In this document: positions 36,867 through 44,196 of the stretch, piece by piece
Layout of the letters: every line of letters begins with the position of its first letter
Position numbering within the stretch: the first letter of the stretch is position 1
Source of the DNA: an uncultured Bacteroides sp.
GTDB taxonomy: Bacteria; Bacteroidota; Bacteroidia; Bacteroidales; Bacteroidaceae
Assembly: GCF_905207245.1 (NCBI RefSeq)
Contig: NZ_CAJLKP010000024.1
Coordinates: 1-64,000 of the forward strand
DNA: 64,000 nucleotides
Direction of reading: 5' to 3'
Notes under the pieces: model-generated
The model's input: the letters and a program-made list of their open reading frames with translations, nothing else
The model's database searches: none
What the model was told of the DNA's origin: nothing
Translations under genes and position numbers: made by a program

Positions 36867-37766
36867 TTAAAACCGTATAGCCAATGCCATACCGTTACAA
36901 TCTCCCGCTGACGGATAAACAGCCAAGCGCACAGGTTTGCGTGTGATACTTCTTTTACGACCATTAGCCACAAGAGCATCAATCAAATTGTATACATACA
37001 AAGCCGCCGCCCCGCCGATGCACACATTGCGGACATTTTCCCAATTATCAACTTTTGTATTGTAAATTTTCAGGTGCTGAGGCTGCTCACGCATCTTCTT
37101 CACATACGAACTACGCAAATTCTCCGCTACTAGAATGCCGGTCACTAAAGCGACCTCTCCTCCAAGTATGCAAACCCCTTTGGCAGTATTTCCTTTATAA
37201 AGCTGTCCCCATCCGGGAACAATCAGCGACCGGGCAAATCCTCTCATTCCATACTTCCGGCTAAACGACAAACGGTCGAAATCCGGATTCACCTTGTCAG
37301 CAATTCCATACAGGGAGTAACAACGATAAACCCGCTCGCCGTTCGGATAAACAACATATTCCCAGTATTCATCATATTTACAGGAAACCACCGTCACTTG
37401 CTCACCCTGTATATCATAAGAAAACCGATAGTTTTCACTTTCAGAAGATTTCCCGTTTTCCTGCTCAAGCTGAATCTCTGCAACCGCCTGTTCACTGATG
37501 CGGTGCGTCCTTTTAATATAGGTAGAAAGATTCAGCAGGCAACTGTGCCTTGCATCCTGTAAGTTCCGATGTTCCCCTTCTGTTATCTGATAATGGAAAC
37601 CACCATTACCGGGCTTCGGAGTTTTATTTGCCAACCAGGCCGGACGTAGCTTTTCAGAACGTTCCAGCACCTTTTGGGCACAAACATGCAAGGGAGCACA
37701 TGCTCCCAATACAATAAGCGTAATAAAGAAAATGCAATAGCTTTCTTTAAAAAATATCTTTTTCAT
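36867..37766 (-). CDS. Exported protein with DUF5683-like membrane domain
   Basis: 299 residues, signal peptide or signal anchor (IFFITLIVLGACAPLHVCAQ region; ACAP may also act as lipobox). The N-terminal part contains GGFHYQITEGEHRNLQDARHSC and SEQAVAEIQLEQENG, resembling a short LPP20-like alpha/beta unit. The C-terminal part has the DUF5683 signature GFARSLIVPGWGQLYKGNTAKG followed by helices VCILGGEVALVTGILVAENL and GGAAALYVYNLIDALVANG. It is 15 bases from the LPP20-like gene upstream, which suggests that the two products work together. Confidence 0.7.
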   Translation of the reverse strand: MKKIFFKESYCIFFITLIVLGACAPLHVCAQKVLERSEKLRPAWLANKTPKPGNGGFHYQITEGEHRNLQDARHSCLLNLSTYIKRTHRISEQAVAEIQLEQENGKSSESENYRFSYDIQGEQVTVVSCKYDEYWEYVVYPNGERVYRCYSLYGIADKVNPDFDRLSFSRKYGMRGFARSLIVPGWGQLYKGNTAKGVCILGGEVALVTGILVAENLRSSYVKKMREQPQHLKIYNTKVDNWENVRNVCIGGAAALYVYNLIDALVANGRKRSITRKPVRLAVYPSAGDCNGMALAIRF

Positions 37767-37781
37767 AAATGCTGCCGTTGT

Positions 37782-38429
37782 TTATTCCACCTCACCATCA
37801 ATGAACTTTTCCACAGACTTGGCATATTCATTACGAAGATTCGACTCTTCCAATGCATCCCTGATGGCCTGCGAGCGTTTCTTCCGCGCCGATTGCTTAT
37901 CCACCAGATAGTAAATCTCATAACTGTTGAGACCATCTACTCCCTTACGAATCAAGGCAAAACTCTCTTCCAGTTCTCCTTTAATCGCTCCCTGAAATTT
38001 ACTGATGCAAGCTTCCTGAAAACGGTTATACTCCGCAGGAGTTTCCGCCCCTTCGTCCACACCCATATCCCGCATAGCCTTTCCCCTCAGGTCTTGCCCC
38101 ATTTTGGCAGCCATCTCCACAGATGCGGCATTAAGGGCAGCAGCCCTGCAAACGGTCACAGAACGACAACCGGTAGATGTACCAATTACTTCATAGAGGT
38201 CCGGATTTGCATCCATCTTTGCATAATGTTCGCTGAGTTTTCCTCGTAAAGTGCGGGTGTTCCCATGAATTTGCCAACCGGCCTGTTCCAGTTGCTGTAA
38301 CTTCTCATTTAATTCATCCATACGCGTGTAAGTTGCTGAAGAAGCCTTTTTAGAACTGCCACAAGAAGCTAATAATGTCATGACAAAGGCCGCCAGAGCG
38401 ACGGTTAAGAGTGCTTGTTTGTTTCTCAT
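37782..38429 (-). CDS. LPP20-like lipoprotein, first gene of the envelope operon
   Basis: 215 residues, lipobox LLASC (Cys23). The LPP20-like fold is suggested by GCRSVTVCRAAALNAASVEM followed by AAKMGQDLRGKAM, then a long helix (EACISKFQGAIKGELEES) and the strand NSYEIYYLVDKQ. It opens a same-strand series of ten genes reaching 27973. The DUF5683-like neighbour carries a related domain. The function of LPP20-like proteins is unknown apart from outer-membrane location. Confidence 0.7.
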   Translation of the reverse strand: MRNKQALLTVALAAFVMTLLASCGSSKKASSATYTRMDELNEKLQQLEQAGWQIHGNTRTLRGKLSEHYAKMDANPDLYEVIGTSTGCRSVTVCRAAALNAASVEMAAKMGQDLRGKAMRDMGVDEGAETPAEYNRFQEACISKFQGAIKGELEESFALIRKGVDGLNSYEIYYLVDKQSARKKRSQAIRDALEESNLRNEYAKSVEKFIDGEVE

Positions 38430-38677
38430 AATTCTTATCTATTTTAATTGTTTTGTTCTGAATAAAGTGGTATAAAACGAGCTAATTTCCTTGTATCCCT
38501 AACCAAAAAATCTACCAGATTTCACTAAAAAGAAAAAAGCCAGTTTTTATACCACTCTTACTCTAATTTTACTTTTTTCATCCGGTAAATCTTATTCGTC
38601 TACATAACTATTGAACGAAACATTAAAAATGTGACAGCAACAACAAACTTTTTTTCATAGTATTTTTTGAAGAAATG

Positions 38678-38762
38678 AAAAAAGGCGTGACGCTGCTTTT
38701 ACTTATCCAATAGTGAGGCTCTGGTAAACCCGAATACAAATAAGTAAAAAACAGTCCACGCC
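38678..38762 (-). terminator. Long-stem terminator downstream of the export operon
   Basis: Arm 38740-38762 pairs with 38684-38706 over about 22 positions (GGCGTG..AC..CTG.TTTTACTTAT with small bulges). On the minus strand the stem is followed by TTTTTT (38678-38683). It lies about 200 bases after the HlyD-type stop. Confidence 0.75.
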
Positions 38763-38876
38763 CTATGCTTCAACAAGGGTGTAAACACGTACTATACTTA
38801 TTATTCCTGTATTCGAAAGAAAATTTACCAGATTTTCACTATCAAGAAATAATAATTATCACATTTATATAATCAT

Positions 38877-38922
38877 GTCATTGAAAAATCCTCTCTTTAT
38901 AGAGCTAACTTTTCAATGTGAC
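38877..38922 (-). other. Hairpin after the export operon
   Basis: GTCATTGAAAA (38877-38887) pairs with TTTTCAATGTGAC (38910-38922), with a small bulge and an inner CTCT/AGAG. No T-run follows on the minus strand; it may protect the 3' end of the mRNA. Confidence 0.55.
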
Positions 38923-38967
38923 AAAATTAATGTAAAATTTTAAAGAAAAGAATGAAAAGAGAAAAAA

Positions 38968-40263
38968 TCACAGATATTTTTCCCACAGATAGCGCAACGG
39001 GCCAAGCAACCTTCCGATCACACTCCGTTCATCCGTCATAACTTCCGCTATTCCGGTAAGCTCCCCATTAAATTCTAACACCTTGCCATATGATGTACAT
39101 AAATCCTGTGGTAAACTTACGGTAACAGTATACATACTATCACTATCCGTCAAAAGAGAAACAGATACTACCGTTCCGGTCAGGAAACCGAATTCCATAT
39201 AAGGATATCCCGTCACGCTGATATTTACCCGTTGGCCGAGTTTTACCTTGCCCGAACCTGTGACGGGCAGTTTTATCTTACCAATGATATCTCCCGTCCG
39301 CGAGGCTACAATGGAGAAAACCTTATCTCCGCTGTTCACATTCTGATTCTTCTGCCACACGTTGTTATAAGAAAGTATACCATGTGCCGGACTAATGAAA
39401 AGATACATCATTTTCCACTCTTCAATGCTCACCTGTAACTCATTATAAGCTGCTTTTAAGGCTGTCATAAGGCTGTTAGCCTCCCGGCTCCGCTCCATCT
39501 GGGTTTCCAGAATATTCTGCTGCAACTGTGCCTCCTGTATTTTAGCCGAAGAAAGCGAAGTCATCATCTGCTCTTGTCCCTGCTGCCTGTTCAGAAATAC
39601 TTGCTTAGCCTCTTCATAATCCGACTGTGCCGTTAGCCCTTCGCCAAAAAGCTTCTTCTCCCGACTATGCACAGTTTCAGCTATTCGCACCTGCTCTTTG
39701 TCCAGCTCTGCCTGACGCTTCAAGTGCACTATATAGTTGCGATATTCCTGCAATTCTTTACGGGTAGCCTCTATTTTCTGTTCGTAAAGGTCTAAAGAAA
39801 GGAAATTACGATAATCCGTCAAACTCTTGATAAATGTGGCATAAACAGCCTGTATACTACCCAGAGCCAAACGTTCGGAAAATACTGTCCTGTGTATACA
39901 ACTATCCGTCAGACAGAAATCCTGCAACACCTTCTCCAATAACAATACATCTTTCGTCTCTGCCGGATTTTCCAGTACGGCAATGATTTTGCCTGCTTCT
40001 ATCCGCTCTCGATCCTTGCCATATACCTCCTTTATTTTCCCGCTTCCCCGCGCCACGATCCATACAGGCGGATGCTCCGTAGTAACCGTGATGTCTGCAC
40101 TCACCACATCCGGATACTTAAAAAAGCATCCTCCGATAAAGAACATAGCCAACACAGCGAAGAATACCGTGATTCCCCACCTCACCAGCGCATGCGGCGG
40201 ACGTGTCAGTATCTCCTGCACCTCCTCACATCTCAGTTCTATATCTTTATCCTCTTTCTCCAT
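38968..40263 (-). CDS. HlyD-type membrane-fusion adaptor of the peptide exporter
   Basis: 431 residues. One N-terminal membrane helix (VRWGITVFFAVLAMFFIGGCFF, about 24-46) is followed by a biotinyl-lipoyl-like half (TTEHPPVWIVARGSGKIKEV). A long coiled-coil hairpin (about 150-265) and a closing beta domain (SGDKVFSIVASRTGDIIGKI, GQRVNISVTGYPYMEFGFLTG) complete the usual HlyD/MFP architecture. It would link the ABC transporter encoded just before it (21-base gap) to an outer-membrane channel; no TolC-like gene is in the window. It is the last gene of the operon. Confidence 0.93.
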   Translation of the reverse strand: MEKEDKDIELRCEEVQEILTRPPHALVRWGITVFFAVLAMFFIGGCFFKYPDVVSADITVTTEHPPVWIVARGSGKIKEVYGKDRERIEAGKIIAVLENPAETKDVLLLEKVLQDFCLTDSCIHRTVFSERLALGSIQAVYATFIKSLTDYRNFLSLDLYEQKIEATRKELQEYRNYIVHLKRQAELDKEQVRIAETVHSREKKLFGEGLTAQSDYEEAKQVFLNRQQGQEQMMTSLSSAKIQEAQLQQNILETQMERSREANSLMTALKAAYNELQVSIEEWKMMYLFISPAHGILSYNNVWQKNQNVNSGDKVFSIVASRTGDIIGKIKLPVTGSGKVKLGQRVNISVTGYPYMEFGFLTGTVVSVSLLTDSDSMYTVTVSLPQDLCTSYGKVLEFNGELTGIAEVMTDERSVIGRLLGPLRYLWEKYL

Positions 40264-40284
40264 AACTTTCAGACTTCCGATTTA

Positions 40285-42477
40285 TCAGAGTTCCAACTGA
40301 TTTTTCACTAACCTGTAATAGATGCCTTTCACTGCTGTAAGTTCTTCATGTGTTCCCATCTCTGCTATATGTCCTTGTTCTATTACTACTATCCGGTCCG
40401 CATTCCTGACGGTACTCAGTCTGTGAGCTACCACTACCGATGTCCTTCCTTCAAAAAACTTCTGCAAATTTTCCATGATGATGCGCTCATTGTTAGCATC
40501 CAGTGCATTGGTTGCCTCGTCGAAGAAGATAAATTCCGGATTCTTATACACAGCACGGGCTATGAGGATACGTTGTTTTTGTCCCTGACTCAATCCATGC
40601 CCTTCCTGTCCTATTTTGGTGTTGTAACCCAGTGGTAATTCTTCAATGAATCCATGTATGTTTGCCACTTTTGCTGCATGGCGCAGGCATTCTTTATCGA
40701 TGTGTTCCACTCCCGGCGCAATGTTCCCCGCAATGGTATCGGAAAAGATAAACCCGTCCTGCATCACAACGCCACACTGTTTTCTCCACTCCCGGATACT
40801 GTAGTTCTCCAATGGCGTATCTCCCAGCAGTATCTGCCCGCATGCAGGAGGATAGAAGCCCAACAACAGTTTTACCAGAGTTGTCTTCCCACTCCCACTC
40901 ATGCCAACCACGGCTGTCTGCTTGCCTGCCTTTATCTCCAAATTGATGTTATCCAGTGTAGGAAATTCGTTCAACGGGTCGTATTTAAAACTTAGATTCT
41001 CTATTCTCAAGTCTTTTCCCACAGGTATTTCCCGTATCAATTGTCTTGTCGGTTCTTCTTCATCCGGCTTGTCACGCACTTCGCCCAGGCGGTTCATGCT
41101 GAGGCGCGCGTCCTGCATGTCACGTGCAAAAGCTATCAGGTCATTCACCGGACTGTTCAGTTGCCCAATGATATACTGTACGGACAGCATCATACCCAAC
41201 GTCATTTCTCCCCGTACCACAAGACTTGCCACCAGACCCGTAATTATAATATTTTTCGTCTGGTTTATCAATACCGCTCCCGAATCCTGATACTGCCGCA
41301 AGGCAAGGCTGCGGATATTCACTTTGAACAGTCGTGCCTGTATTCGCTCCCATTCCCAACGCTTCTGCTGTTCGCAGGCACTCAACTTTATTTCCTGCAT
41401 GCCATTCACCAGTTGCACCACTGTGCTCTGGTTTGCACTTTGCTGTGCAAAACGCTTGTGGTCCAGTTCCGCACGTTTCTTCATGAATAGCCAGACGTAT
41501 GCTATATAAAGTCCACTACCGCCCATGAAGATAAGAAATATCATCCAGTTATAAAGCAACAGTACAGCACCGAAGACTACGATATTGAATGTAGAGAATA
41601 CCATGCTCAGACTGCTTCCCGTCAGGAAATTCTGAATACGCGTATGATCGTTGATGCGTTGCAGGATATCACCTGTCATCTTAGTATCAAAGTATCCCAT
41701 AGGAAGCTTCATCAGTTTAATCAGGAAATCAGAAATGAGGGCTATGTTAATACGCGTCCCCAGATGCAACAATATCCAGCCACGGATAAACTCCACGGCA
41801 CTGCTACTGAAGCTCAACATCAGTTGAGCTATCAGTATCAGATATATAAAACTAAGGTTCTGGTTATTAATTCCAAAGTCCACAATGGACTGGGTGAGAA
41901 ATGGAAGCATTAGTTGTATCATACTGCCTAAAAGCAGGCCTAATAGCAGTTGCCCCACCAAATTCCGGTAAGGGTGAAGATATAAATACAAGAATCCGAA
42001 ACCTTTACGATTAATAGGCTCATCTTCATCCTTCATGACATAAAAATCGGGAGTAGGCTCCAGCAATAGCGCAACACCTGTATCTTCTTCATTTTTTCGT
42101 GAACTTATCCAACAACGGCAAAATTCTTCTTTGGTATATTTCAGTTTTCCTGCTCCGGGATCGGCAGCCCATACCTGCTGATCATTTATTTTGTAGACTA
42201 CAACAAAATGCTGCTGATTCCAGTGTACGATGCAAGGCAGAGGAGCTTCTTGAAGTTTTGCATAATCTATTTGCACGCATATACTTCGAAAACCAAGTTT
42301 ATCTGCTGCCTCGCTGATACCTAACATGGATACACCTTCACGGGTGATGAATGACTTTTCCCTCAACCCTTCCAGTGAATAACGTTTACCATAGTAAGCG
42401 GACACCATGCGGAGGCAGGTGGGGCCACAGTCCATGACATCATGCTGGATGTAGTGAGGGAAAGATTTCATAGCCAT
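40285..42477 (-). CDS. Peptidase-containing ABC transporter (C39), bacteriocin/GG-peptide exporter
   Basis: 730 residues. The N-terminal C39 cysteine peptidase is intact: Cys17 in HDVMDCGPTCLRMVSAYYG, His90 in WNQQHFVVVY, Asp106 in AADPGAG. It cuts leader peptides after a double glycine. A six-helix membrane domain follows (about 165-440). The ATPase domain has Walker A VVGMSGSGKTTLVKLL, signature LSQGQKQRI, Walker B FIFFDEATNALD and H-loop VVAHRLST. It should both trim and export the small GG protein encoded at 43894. The length and all catalytic residues are normal. Confidence 0.97.
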   Translation of the reverse strand: MAMKSFPHYIQHDVMDCGPTCLRMVSAYYGKRYSLEGLREKSFITREGVSMLGISEAADKLGFRSICVQIDYAKLQEAPLPCIVHWNQQHFVVVYKINDQQVWAADPGAGKLKYTKEEFCRCWISSRKNEEDTGVALLLEPTPDFYVMKDEDEPINRKGFGFLYLYLHPYRNLVGQLLLGLLLGSMIQLMLPFLTQSIVDFGINNQNLSFIYLILIAQLMLSFSSSAVEFIRGWILLHLGTRINIALISDFLIKLMKLPMGYFDTKMTGDILQRINDHTRIQNFLTGSSLSMVFSTFNIVVFGAVLLLYNWMIFLIFMGGSGLYIAYVWLFMKKRAELDHKRFAQQSANQSTVVQLVNGMQEIKLSACEQQKRWEWERIQARLFKVNIRSLALRQYQDSGAVLINQTKNIIITGLVASLVVRGEMTLGMMLSVQYIIGQLNSPVNDLIAFARDMQDARLSMNRLGEVRDKPDEEEPTRQLIREIPVGKDLRIENLSFKYDPLNEFPTLDNINLEIKAGKQTAVVGMSGSGKTTLVKLLLGFYPPACGQILLGDTPLENYSIREWRKQCGVVMQDGFIFSDTIAGNIAPGVEHIDKECLRHAAKVANIHGFIEELPLGYNTKIGQEGHGLSQGQKQRILIARAVYKNPEFIFFDEATNALDANNERIIMENLQKFFEGRTSVVVAHRLSTVRNADRIVVIEQGHIAEMGTHEELTAVKGIYYRLVKNQLEL

Positions 42478-42517
42478 ATAATCCTAAAATATTTTGAACA
42501 CAAATGCTCTCAAAATC

Positions 42518-43723
42518 TCATTTTTGAATAAGGCTGTCTAAAACTTGTAGGAGTCTTTCACCATGCAAATCTTTGGCAATGATACGCTGATTATTATCTA
42601 TCAAAAAATTTGTAGGAATTATTTCAATGTTTAACTGCCGTAATAATCTGGATCGTTGTCCATTAGGATATGTCCCTATTAAATGCTTAAACATTTGTGT
42701 CGAATCCTCATTTATAGCTCTCTGCCAAGCTGCTCGTTTATCGTCAAGAGAAACAGCATACACAGCAAAATTATTAGGATACTTCTGCAAAGCATATTTA
42801 ATTGTTGGCGTTTCTTGGCGGCATGGCTTGCACCAACTTGCCCAAAAATCGACTAATGTATAATCTATACCTAAACTGCTTGTAGAAATTTTATTTCCTT
42901 CTATATCAAAGAAAGCAAGTTCCAATTTATTCCCTAAAGATAGATCAAGCAAATCAATTTGAGGTCTATTCTCCCTCAATTCAAAAAGTCTGTCTCCTGC
43001 TTTCTTTGACCCTTCGGATATAGGAGCAAGTTTTCTATTACTCACAGACTCCTGTAACATAAGATGCTCAGGGAATTTTTTAGCTAGCAATTTTGATAGT
43101 ACTTTTATTTCTGTTTTTTTTTCCGGAAAATCTATTGACAATATAATATAAGCATCATAAACAATATGCCCCAATTTAGCCGTTTTAAGCCTGTCCATTG
43201 ACCTAATAAACCACTCCGCTTTGAGATGGTTAATGCTATCTTTTTCATCCCTTGAAATTAAGTCCTGCAATTTCGAACGATATGTAATTCTCTCTCTCCA
43301 AAAGGCGTATAGACTATTGTTAAATTCTCCTTTAACTGCTTTTTTATAATAAAAAGATTCTCCGTCAGATTCTTCTATATTCATTATGACACATGAATCC
43401 GGTTCCATTGGAAGCGAAAAGTTAGGACCATTTTTTGAAAATAGTACCGCCGCTTCACATTCGATAGGTATATTTGCCTGCAGCTCTACTGTATGTTGCC
43501 CTTTTTCAATAAATGCAGAATCAAATATAACTCTTTCATTACCTGAGACCCACTCCTTGAAACCATACAGATAAACCCATTGATCCTCGCTACAAACATA
43601 ATTGTCCAAAAGCAAGACAATCTTTGCTCTTTTCTCCTTGAGGTCAGAATTTACCTTTTGGGAAGAAAAACCTAACATTATTGTAAATACAGCAGTTAAA
43701 GATATGCAAACAATAAATTTCAT
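42518..43723 (-). CDS. TlpA-like thiol-disulfide oxidoreductase
   Basis: 401 residues, signal peptide IVCISLTAVFTIMLGFSSQ. The C-terminal thioredoxin domain (about 265-401) has DFWASWCKPCRQETP, with active cysteines 298 and 301, and the cis-Pro loop IEIIPTNFLID. The N-terminal 250 residues form the Bacteroidetes-type DUF4369-like and helical region (NERVIFDSAFIEKGQHTVEL). Periplasmic. In this operon it lies between the GG precursor and its exporter, so a job in forming, proofreading or reducing the disulfide of the exported protein is likely. Confidence 0.88.
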   Translation of the reverse strand: MKFIVCISLTAVFTIMLGFSSQKVNSDLKEKRAKIVLLLDNYVCSEDQWVYLYGFKEWVSGNERVIFDSAFIEKGQHTVELQANIPIECEAAVLFSKNGPNFSLPMEPDSCVIMNIEESDGESFYYKKAVKGEFNNSLYAFWRERITYRSKLQDLISRDEKDSINHLKAEWFIRSMDRLKTAKLGHIVYDAYIILSIDFPEKKTEIKVLSKLLAKKFPEHLMLQESVSNRKLAPISEGSKKAGDRLFELRENRPQIDLLDLSLGNKLELAFFDIEGNKISTSSLGIDYTLVDFWASWCKPCRQETPTIKYALQKYPNNFAVYAVSLDDKRAAWQRAINEDSTQMFKHLIGTYPNGQRSRLLRQLNIEIIPTNFLIDNNQRIIAKDLHGERLLQVLDSLIQK

Positions 43724-43745
43724 AATGACATACTTTTAGTAAGAA

Positions 43746-43832
43746 GAAAAGCCCAAAGTTGCAATTTATAAAAACATTTAGACATATAAAAATCCATAAT
43801 ATATTTATATATCAGCAGACTTTTGGCTTTCC
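43746..43832 (-). terminator. Possible attenuating hairpin between precursor and TlpA gene
   Basis: Arms 43819-43832 and 43746-43759 match at 12 of 14 positions with a 59-base loop and are followed on the minus strand by TTTTCTTCTT. It could reduce read-through so that precursor mRNA exceeds transporter mRNA. The long loop lowers confidence. Confidence 0.4.
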
Positions 43833-43893
43833 TAATTAGAGATTAAGTTCCATAAACAGAAAGAAACCTTAAAAACAGGCTCCTTTTTAGAAT

Positions 43894-44103
43894 CTACTTA
43901 CACACAACGGCATTTGCATCCGGGTGCTGATCCTTTAATGTTTTTTCAGCTTCGGCAATTGAAACATTTTGTTCGATAGTTACATCGAAACTTCCGCCCA
44001 AAGCATCATTATATGTAACATGACACTTACGACCGCCGCCTTTAACTGCACCCATCTGAACCTTGTTCAGCTTGAATGCTTCAAAACTACTTAAATTCTT
44101 CAT
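43894..44103 (-). CDS. Double-glycine peptide precursor (GG-Bacteroidales type), two cysteines
   Basis: 69 residues. Leader MKNLSSFEAFKLNKVQMGAV ends in KGGG at 21-24, the cut site for C39 peptidases, with hydrophobic residues at the usual spacing. The mature part of about 45 residues holds exactly two cysteines, Cys27 and Cys68. The pattern suggests strand (KCHVTYND), strand (SFDVTIEQ), helix (SIAEAEKTLKDQ), strand (NAVVCK), so a disulfide would staple the first strand to the last. The leader resembles the TIGR04149-like natural product precursors of Bacteroidales. The two neighbours encode a VKOR-thioredoxin fusion and a TlpA-like protein. No modification enzyme other than redox proteins is seen. 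Biological activity (toxin, signal, structural) is unknown. Confidence 0.85.
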   Translation of the reverse strand: MKNLSSFEAFKLNKVQMGAVKGGGRKCHVTYNDALGGSFDVTIEQNVSIAEAEKTLKDQHPDANAVVCK

Positions 44104-44196
44104 AACAATAAAAAAATTTAAAGGTAAATAAAAAGGTTATCCCGGATTTTTTTAAGCTGATTCCAAAACAGCTATTACTTCGCGAAAATAATATCT

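Larger units (their letters stand above)
38430..38967 (-). promoter_or_regulatory. Structured spacer between the export operon and the envelope operon
   Basis: 538 bases without a gene. It contains a hairpin at 38877-38922, a long terminator at 38678-38762, an arm pair 38712-38744 / 38797-38838 that would compete with it, an arm pair AAGTGGTATAAAAC (38465-38478) / 38543-38559, and two copies of a roughly 22-base motif (38505-38526 and 38819-38840). No consensus -7 box was found close to the ATG at 38429, so the promoter of the envelope operon is unidentified. Confidence 0.55.

Noticed and set aside
38430..38967. Hidden small gene in the long spacer
   Set aside because: All frames are broken by stops within short distances; the signal here is inverted repeats, not coding.
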